In this document: positions 7,179 through 11,354 of the stretch, in pieces
Position numbering within the stretch: position 1 is the first letter of the stretch
How the letters are laid out: each line of letters opens with the position of its first letter
DNA from: DATGFK01 sp040007395
GTDB taxonomy: Bacteria; Chloroflexota; Anaerolineae; Aggregatilineales; UBA2796
Length of the DNA: 11,354 bases
Reading direction: 5' to 3'
Assembly (NCBI GenBank): GCA_040007395.1
Contig: JBDTVG010000062.1
Coordinates: forward strand, 1 to 11,354
The notes under the pieces: model-generated
The model's input: only the letters and a program-made list of their open reading frames with translations
What the model was told of the DNA's origin: nothing
Databases searched by the model: none
Position numbers and translations under genes: made by a program

Positions 7179-7691
7179 ATGGAACGTGTTACGGAAGCAT
7201 CGGTTCGCAGACAGCGAACAATTCAAACAACATTACTGCTCATAATTCTGGCAACACTTCCGTTTTACTGCGTGGGAGTGGTCTTGCTCCTTGTTGCCCC
7301 GCAGCGCAGTGCGCGTCCGGCAGTCGTCACGACATTGACAGTGACCGAAACCTCGGCAACGACCAACGCAGTACCAACCCTGTATCCGACAATCACGTCC
7401 TATCCAACCTTAGATACAAGCGGCGGTGGTAGTACACTCTCGCCGCTGCAAGCTACACCAACACAGATCAGGCTATTTCCGACATTTACCCTGACCTTTA
7501 CGTCAATCCCACCAACCTTTACCTTTATCCCCCCAACGTCTACGCCGATCCCGCCGAGTATCACACCTATCATTGTACCAACCTTTACACCAATCCCGCC
7601 GACTCCGATTCCGGCGACCATTGCGCCGCCTACAGCCGTACCAACCAACCCGATTATCTTTACAGCGGTGCCGCCTTCGGCAACACCATAA
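7179..7691 (+). CDS. Single-pass membrane protein with Thr/Pro-rich low-complexity tail
   Basis: I recognise no enzymatic domain in this 170-residue protein. A basic N-terminus (RVTEASVRRQR) precedes one hydrophobic segment at about 18-40 (LLLIILATLPFYCVGVVLLL). The remainder, 45-170, is almost entirely Thr, Pro, Ile and Ser with loose repeats such as TFTPIPPTPIP and FIPPTSTPIPP. By the positive-inside rule the tail should lie outside the cell. Such tails behave as extended, often O-glycosylated stalks or wall-spanning linkers and are common in Chloroflexota surface proteins. The ATG at 7179 is the first usable start, since an in-frame stop lies at 7134-7136. It is followed 56 bp later by a membrane-anchored pentaheme cytochrome and is probably co-transcribed with it. 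Confidence 0.7.
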   Translation: MERVTEASVRRQRTIQTTLLLIILATLPFYCVGVVLLLVAPQRSARPAVVTTLTVTETSATTNAVPTLYPTITSYPTLDTSGGGSTLSPLQATPTQIRLFPTFTLTFTSIPPTFTFIPPTSTPIPPSITPIIVPTFTPIPPTPIPATIAPPTAVPTNPIIFTAVPPSATP

Positions 7692-7747
7692 TATAGCAAC
7701 GGTCAACTTGACTGGAAGATTTGGACTCCATTGGAGATGAATTAGCC

Positions 7748-8548
7748 ATGTCCGAGATTTACAAGCGTGATCAAACCCCCTCCCCTAGTGAGGGAGCATC
7801 CGGTAGCCCGACTCGACGGCGTAAACGCTGGCCCGTGATCATTGTCGCCGTCTTTTTTGGCCTGATCATCTTTGGTGGTATTGGCTTTGTGGGAGCTACC
7901 GCCCTTGAAGAACACGATGAGTTTTGTACATCTTGCCACACCGTTCCCGAAACGACTTATTTCCAGAGGGCAAACACGGCGACCAACAATCCCAGCGTGG
8001 TTATCGCTGATCTGGCAAGCTATCACTACCAGCAGGCACAGACCAAAAGCCAGACTTTTGGCTGTATTGAATGTCATCGCGGCGATTCAAGCCTGACGAA
8101 TCGGGTCCAAACCTTGGCATTAGGTGCTCAGGATACTGTCACCTTTGTGATGGGCAAAGCCGATCCAACGCTGGAAAAGACGACGATTAATCAGCCGGCG
8201 CTGGTCAATGCTGCGTGCATTGGCTGCCATACTGATACCCTCCTGACGGTCAACGGCAACCAGACTCACTTCCACAATTGGCTGCCACAAACTGCTCAAC
8301 TCGTCGCGCAGGGCAAACAACTGATCGTCTCAAACAACAACGGGCGGAATCGACGGTTACGCACGGTTAATACGACGCTTACCTGCACAAGTTGCCATCT
8401 GGCGCATAAAACTGTCGATACCAGCAATCCTCAGTTGAAGCTAGTAGATAAAACGGTTACGCAGATGGCCTGTGACACCTGCCACAAAGATGCTGGGGAA
8501 AGACCACAAAATCTGGATGAGTTATTCAGCCGCACGGGTGGGGACTAA
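7748..8548 (+). CDS. Membrane-anchored pentaheme cytochrome c (NapC/NrfH-like N-terminus)
   Basis: Predicted 266-residue electron carrier. A Ser/Pro-rich, then Arg-rich cytoplasmic N-terminus (PTRRRKRW, 21-28) leads into one membrane helix at about 29-51. The rest is on the outer face and carries five CxxCH heme c sites: C60-H64, C106-H110, C157-H161, C213-H217 and C242-H246. The anchor followed closely by the first heme site resembles NapC/NirT/NrfH quinol dehydrogenases, which pass electrons from menaquinol to a terminal reductase. The later heme spacing differs from the usual tetraheme pattern, so that assignment is tentative. Numerous His residues (for example H93, H174, H176, H220) could be distal ligands. 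No reductase gene is adjacent. The ATG at 7748 follows GGAG (7733-7736) and gives a clean anchor; an in-frame TTG at 7721 would add nine residues. Maturation would require a cytochrome c assembly system encoded elsewhere. Confidence 0.85.
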   Translation: MSEIYKRDQTPSPSEGASGSPTRRRKRWPVIIVAVFFGLIIFGGIGFVGATALEEHDEFCTSCHTVPETTYFQRANTATNNPSVVIADLASYHYQQAQTKSQTFGCIECHRGDSSLTNRVQTLALGAQDTVTFVMGKADPTLEKTTINQPALVNAACIGCHTDTLLTVNGNQTHFHNWLPQTAQLVAQGKQLIVSNNNGRNRRLRTVNTTLTCTSCHLAHKTVDTSNPQLKLVDKTVTQMACDTCHKDAGERPQNLDELFSRTGGD

Positions 8549-8687
8549 TATTGGCGTTGTCGCCTAGCTTGAGAACGATTTAGCGTTGTGTAGACGTAGC
8601 AATATGGGGTAATTTCAACACATCCGGCAGTGCTGCGCGTTGCAATGCTTAGTTGGAGTTTGCGATCTGTTGAGTGGAGTAAACCTG

Positions 8688-9464
8688 ATGAGTGAAACCC
8701 GACCTGGCTACGTTGACTCAGATTATCTCGCAGTCGTAGCACAGATGGTTGCGCCGCTCAAGCAGCGCACCTATGACTTGATGCGCTTGCAGCCCGGTTG
8801 TCGGGTCCTTGATGTTGGCTGCGGGAGCGGTGCGGATACTATTCCATTGGCGCAGCAAATCGCTACGGCAGGCGGTGTTATCGGGGTAGATATGGATTTA
8901 AAAATGGTTGCTGTCGCGAATCAGCAAGCCAAACGCTCGAAGGTTGAAGCGTGGCATTATCTAGCGGATGGCGCTGCTTTGCCTTTTGCAACAGGAACCT
9001 ATGATGCGTGCCGCTGTGAACGAGTTTTTCAACATCTGGCTCAGCCAGATAGCGTGCTCATCGAAATAATTCGTGTGACAAAACGCGGTGGTTGGATCGT
9101 TCTCGCGGATACCGATCACAGCGCTGAATCGATTGATACGAGCGAAACGGATATAGAATGGCGGTTGCGTCGTTTTAGGGCAGACCGTTATCGCAACGGC
9201 TATTCAGGCCGCCAACTCTATCGTCGGCTGAAGCTGCAAAACTTGCTCGATGTAACCACAGAGATTTTTCCGATTCAAGCGTCGGATTATGCCTTTGAGC
9301 GTTATACATCATGCGAATCGATTGTCGAGCGTGAGGCGTTGGCGGCAGGGGTTGTCACCGAAGCTGAACTGGAACGGTTTCACACAGAAGCGGAGCAGGC
9401 CGATGCCAATGGCGCGTATTTTGCCTACGGTGCAATGTTGATCGCCGCAGGTCGCAAACCCTAA
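8688..9464 (+). CDS. Class I SAM-dependent methyltransferase
   Basis: Protein of 258 residues, probably cytosolic. The SAM-binding motif I is VLDVGCGSG (40-48), the acidic end of strand beta-2 is GVDMD (66-70), the adenine-side motif is DGAALPF (94-100), and the post-motif stretch CERVFQHLAQPDSVLIEI corresponds to motifs IV/V of the UbiE/COQ5 and methyltransferase domain 11 families. The C-terminal half, with DTDHSAES (141-148) and a Tyr/Arg-rich part (160-182), should form the substrate cap. The substrate cannot be named; UbiE-like enzymes methylate quinones, and the cytochrome next door makes that idea attractive but unproven. The ATG at 8688 has GGAG (8676-8679) at good spacing; an upstream in-frame TTG at 8640 lacks a site. 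The gap to the cytochrome is 139 bp without a visible terminator, so co-transcription is possible. Confidence 0.85.
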   Translation: MSETRPGYVDSDYLAVVAQMVAPLKQRTYDLMRLQPGCRVLDVGCGSGADTIPLAQQIATAGGVIGVDMDLKMVAVANQQAKRSKVEAWHYLADGAALPFATGTYDACRCERVFQHLAQPDSVLIEIIRVTKRGGWIVLADTDHSAESIDTSETDIEWRLRRFRADRYRNGYSGRQLYRRLKLQNLLDVTTEIFPIQASDYAFERYTSCESIVEREALAAGVVTEAELERFHTEAEQADANGAYFAYGAMLIAAGRKP

Positions 9465-9517
9465 GATTTACCGAGTAGTACTGCACTGTGTTTGCCTTGC
9501 CACTACCGTTTTGGCTC

Positions 9518-9546
9518 TTTACAAGAATTTGAATATATGACATAAT
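9518..9546 (+). promoter_or_regulatory. Extended -10 promoter of the RRM protein gene
   Basis: TTTACA (9518-9523) and CATAAT (9541-9546) are 17 bp apart, and TG at 9538-9539 provides an extended -10 element. Transcription would start near 9553, leaving an untranslated leader of about 130 nt. A long leader is a known feature of cold-shock genes, but no cold-box motif was identified here. Confidence 0.65.
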
Positions 9547-9592
9547 CAGACAACACAGGTTGGGTATTGCCTCGGTCTAAGATTGCAGCGTT

Positions 9593-9633
9593 CGCCCGGG
9601 CTTTTACACTGAAGCAGGGCGTTTTGCGTTTTT
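9593..9633 (+). promoter_or_regulatory. Possible attenuator-like hairpin in the RRM gene leader
   Basis: CGCCC (9593-9597) can pair with GGGCG (9617-9621), and outer GCA/TGC pairs are possible. The structure is followed by TTTTT at 9629-9633, between the promoter and the start codon. The stem is short and the loop is 19 nt, so it may not act as a terminator. Confidence 0.25.
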
Positions 9634-9684
9634 ACCAGCGTCACCACCGTGTCTTGCCAGATTTAAGTATCCAGGAAGTGTTTC

Positions 9685-10071
9685 ATGAACAAAAAGTTGT
9701 ACGTTGGCAATCTACCCTATAGCGCAACCGAAGACCAAATTCGCGATCTGTTTGGACAGGCCGGTGAAATCGAGAGTGTCGCACTCATCACTGACCGCGA
9801 AACAGGCCGCCCGAAGGGGTTTGGTTTTGTCGAGATGGTAACGCTCGAAGGTGCTCAGGAAGCGATCAAGCGCTTTAACGGGTTTACTTTTCAGGAACGT
9901 AATCTCACTGTGAACGAAGCACGTCCTCGCGAAGAGCGTTCGGATCGCGGCGGTGGCGGCGGTGGTCGTGGTGGCTTCGGTGGTGGAGATCGCGGCGGCA
10001 GTCGCGGTGGCTTCGGTGGTGGAGATCGTGGCAGCAGCGGGGATCGTGACCGTCGCAGCAGCCGTTTCTAA
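9685..10071 (+). CDS. RRM RNA-binding protein with RGG-type glycine-rich tail
   Basis: Small cytosolic protein of 128 residues. One RNA recognition motif spans about 3-80, with RNP2 LYVGNL (5-10) and RNP1 KGFGFVEM (44-51); Tyr6, Phe46 and Phe48 are the aromatic residues expected to stack on RNA bases. Residues 84-128 form an Arg/Gly/Ser/Asp tail with RGG and GGFGGGDRG units. This matches the bacterial Rbp family known from cyanobacteria and other phyla, whose members are often cold-induced and act as RNA chaperones. The ATG follows AGGAAG (9673-9678) by 6 nt. The gene is a single transcription unit with its own extended -10 promoter, long leader and strong terminator. The target RNAs are unknown. 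Confidence 0.93.
   Translation: MNKKLYVGNLPYSATEDQIRDLFGQAGEIESVALITDRETGRPKGFGFVEMVTLEGAQEAIKRFNGFTFQERNLTVNEARPREERSDRGGGGGGRGGFGGGDRGGSRGGFGGGDRGSSGDRDRRSSRF
9970..10028 (+). repeat. 36-bp-period direct repeat in the glycine-rich tail
   Basis: An identical 23-bp segment occurs at 9970-9992 and 10006-10028, 36 bp apart, so each unit adds 12 residues (RGGFGGGDRG plus two). Identity at synonymous sites indicates a recent tandem duplication rather than protein-level convergence. Confidence 0.85.
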
Positions 10072-10098
10072 GCCATCCATATAAATAACTAAATAAAC

Positions 10099-10126
10099 AA
10101 AAGCATCCTCTACGGGATGCTTTTTT
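10099..10126 (+). terminator. Intrinsic terminator after the RRM protein gene
   Basis: GCATCC (10103-10108) pairs with GGATGC (10115-10120) around a 6-nt loop, extended by AAAA/TTTT, and is followed by six T residues. The flanking A and T runs make it potentially functional on both strands. Confidence 0.88.
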
Positions 10127-10183
10127 GATTCCTAATCCTCCTTCGAATCCCCGGTCACGAACGCCGTGAATTGAGGTTCCTGC

Positions 10184-10192
10184 TGCTATAAT
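10184..10192 (+). promoter_or_regulatory. Extended -10 promoter of the TIR-TPR gene
   Basis: TGCTATAAT matches the extended -10 consensus perfectly (TG at 10184-10185, TATAAT at 10187-10192). No good -35 hexamer lies 16-18 bp upstream. Transcription would start near 10199, about 36 nt before the ATG. It is separated from the preceding gene by a strong terminator, so the TIR-TPR gene is independently expressed. Confidence 0.65.
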
Positions 10193-10234
10193 AGACTCTG
10201 CTTGGAATGACCATTACTCTCCAGTGGGGGCGGT

Positions 10235-11354
10235 ATGACAGCTAGTAATGATGTCTTCATTAACTATCGACGCACAGCAAGCGCTTATGTTGCGCTGGCG
10301 ATCTATCAGGAGTTGCGGGCGCACAGCATTGACAGCTTTTACGATCTTGAGGGTATCGACTCTGGGCAGTTCGGCACAATCATCCTCGATCAAATCGCCG
10401 CACGTCCCTATTTTATGCCGATCCTCACGCCCGGTACGCTAGATCGTTGCAAGGAATCCGGCGATTGGGTGCTGCGCGAGATGGAATATGCCATGCAATT
10501 GCGGCGTATGTTTGTGCCGTTGTACACACCAGAATTCGCCTTTATTGATATTGATCAATATTTGCCGCCTGCGTTGGCTGCATATCTCAAGAGTTATAAC
10601 ATGATGGAGATCCCGCCACGTTTCTTCAAGTATGCATTGCAAGAGGTTCGCGAACGCTTCTTGAAGCCTATTGAGATCCAAACAACTCACCCACCTACCG
10701 CCGACGCAGCAATTGTTGCCGTGAAGCAGGAGGTACTCGCCGCACAGCCGCCAGTCACTGACAAGCAGCTTACCGCGCAGGAGTATTTCGAGCGTGGATT
10801 GTCCAAAAAAGAAAATAAGGATTGGGATGGTGCGATTGCCGACTACACAGAAGCGCTCCGTCTCGATCCGCAAAATGCTGAAACATACGCCCGTCGTGGT
10901 GGCGCACGTAATGGCAAAGGTGATCTAGATGGTGGTCTTGCCGATTGTAATGAGTCGCTCCGCCTCGCCCCGCAAAACGCAACTGCTTATAACAACCGGG
11001 GCAATGTGCAAAGTGACAAAGGCAATCTGGACGGTGCCATTGCCGACTACACGGAAGCTATCCATCTTGACCCGCAATATGCAAATGCCTATAATAACCG
11101 AGGCTATGCGCGTAAGGCCAAAGGCGATCTAGATGGTGCGCTTGCCGATTTTACTGAAGCTCTCCGTGTTGACCCGCAAAATGCCGTTGCTTACTACAAT
11201 TGGGGTTTGGCTCGTTATGCTAAAGGCGATTTGGATGGTGCCATAGCCGATTTCACCGAGGCGATCCGCTTCAACCCACAGGATGCTGATGCCTATATCA
11301 ATCCTAGTCACCCGACAGTAGGAGGGAAAGGGCTTGCAGGGCAGGAAAATGCCG
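10235..11354 (+). CDS. TIR domain protein with C-terminal TPR repeats, truncated by the window end
   Basis: Open from the ATG to the window edge, at least 373 residues and no stop seen. Residues 5-135 form a TIR domain: box 1 NDVFINYRR (5-13), the loop FYDLEGIDSGQFG (35-47), PILTPGTLDRC (62-72) and DWVLREMEYAM (77-87). The W78-x3-E82 pattern places Glu82 where TIR NADases have their catalytic Glu. A linker (about 143-181) leads to five 34-residue TPR units at 182-215, 216-249, 250-283, 284-317 and 318-351, of the NxxGxxxxxKGDLDGAIADYTEAIRLDPQ type. In bacteria TIR-TPR proteins are candidates for NAD-degrading immune effectors or signalling hubs in which the TPRs sense a partner; that role is inferred here. 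The ribosome binding site is a G-rich stretch (10226-10230) about 4 nt before the ATG. After residue 356 the sequence no longer fits the TPR pattern. The domains are certain; the function is open. Confidence 0.88.
   Translation, partial: MTASNDVFINYRRTASAYVALAIYQELRAHSIDSFYDLEGIDSGQFGTIILDQIAARPYFMPILTPGTLDRCKESGDWVLREMEYAMQLRRMFVPLYTPEFAFIDIDQYLPPALAAYLKSYNMMEIPPRFFKYALQEVRERFLKPIEIQTTHPPTADAAIVAVKQEVLAAQPPVTDKQLTAQEYFERGLSKKENKDWDGAIADYTEALRLDPQNAETYARRGGARNGKGDLDGGLADCNESLRLAPQNATAYNNRGNVQSDKGNLDGAIADYTEAIHLDPQYANAYNNRGYARKAKGDLDGALADFTEALRVDPQNAVAYYNWGLARYAKGDLDGAIADFTEAIRFNPQDADAYINPSHPTVGGKGLAGQENA
10778..11287 (+). repeat. Five 102-bp tandem units encoding TPR motifs
   Basis: Five consecutive 102-bp units with no insertions between them. 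The most conserved DNA segment encodes KGDLDGA (for example GGCGATCTAGATGGTGC near 11123), while the flanks diverge. The regular period and partial nucleotide similarity suggest growth by internal duplication followed by drift. Confidence 0.85.

Noticed and set aside
7400..7706. Minus-strand open frames rich in Gly and Val or in Arg opposite the Thr/Pro-rich tail
   Set aside because: Low-complexity shadows of the Thr/Pro/Ile codons on the plus strand; no start context and no recognisable fold.
7721..7747. TTG start at 7721 for the pentaheme cytochrome
   Set aside because: The ATG at 7748 has an upstream GGAG and gives a complete N-terminus; the extra nine residues add nothing recognisable. 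It cannot be fully excluded.
8553..8564. GGCG-TTGT-CGCC hairpin after the cytochrome gene as a terminator
   Set aside because: The stem is only 4 bp and is not followed by a T-tract.
9712..10080. Minus-strand open frame rich in Ala, Thr and Ile opposite the RRM gene
   Set aside because: It is the complement of the RGG repeat codons and the RRM; the plus strand has RNP1, RNP2, a ribosome binding site, a promoter and a terminator.
10439..10982. Minus-strand open frames opposite the TIR-TPR gene
   Set aside because: The plus-strand frame runs unbroken from 10235 to the window end with TIR and TPR motifs; the minus-strand peptides have none.
1..11354. CRISPR array, tRNA or rRNA gene, insertion sequence or attachment site
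   Set aside because: No regularly spaced identical repeats with unique spacers, no cloverleaf or conserved RNA motifs, and no transposase or terminal inverted repeats were found. The only tandem repeats are those encoding TPR units and the RGG tail.

Overview
The window looks like chromosomal DNA of a bacterium, most plausibly a Chloroflexota (Anaerolineae-like) lineage. This is an inference from gene style, not a phylogenetic result. The pointers are a membrane protein with a long Thr/Pro/Ile low-complexity tail, a GT-C glycosyltransferase with a large C-terminal beta-rich domain, an RRM protein with an RGG tail, an RpoD-like sigma factor, and moderate-GC coding DNA with E. coli-like -35/-10 boxes. 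There is no rRNA, tRNA, CRISPR array or recognisable insertion sequence.

Layout. Positions 1-515 are AT-rich and gene-free, ending in a strong promoter (TTGACA-17-TAACAT). It drives a group 2 type sigma-70 factor (522-1517) that ends at an intrinsic terminator. Next comes an extended SDR (sugar epimerase/dehydratase type, 1648-2607) whose promoter overlaps that terminator. Facing it is a minus-strand operon, read 6969 to 2627: an aldo/keto reductase, an 858-residue GT-C membrane glycosyltransferase and a pteridine-reductase-like SDR. The first junction is 6 bp and the second 35 bp. The plus strand resumes at 7129 with a probable 14-codon leader ORF, a single-pass membrane protein with a Thr/Pro-rich tail, a membrane-anchored pentaheme cytochrome c (7748-8548) and a class I SAM methyltransferase (8688-9464). 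A separate unit with an extended -10 promoter encodes an RRM/RGG RNA-binding protein (9685-10071) and ends in an intrinsic terminator. The last gene, from 10235 to the window edge, is a TIR-TPR protein with its own TGCTATAAT promoter.

How the genes may work together. The sigma factor and the RRM protein look like independent regulators of transcription and of RNA. The minus-strand operon pairs an envelope glycosyltransferase with two NAD(P)H oxidoreductases, and the SDR at 1648 may also act on nucleotide sugars; a shared glycan pathway is only a guess. The Thr/Pro-tailed protein and the pentaheme cytochrome probably act together on the outer face of the membrane. The TIR-TPR protein is the best candidate for a defence or NAD-signalling function. 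It is cut by the window edge and its partners, if any, lie outside.

Most notable points: the catalytic Tyr of the pteridine-reductase-like SDR is replaced by His; the TIR domain keeps a W-x3-E signature but its TPR array loses register about 50 bases before the window ends; and a short well-initiated leader ORF precedes a gene that has no ribosome binding site of its own.
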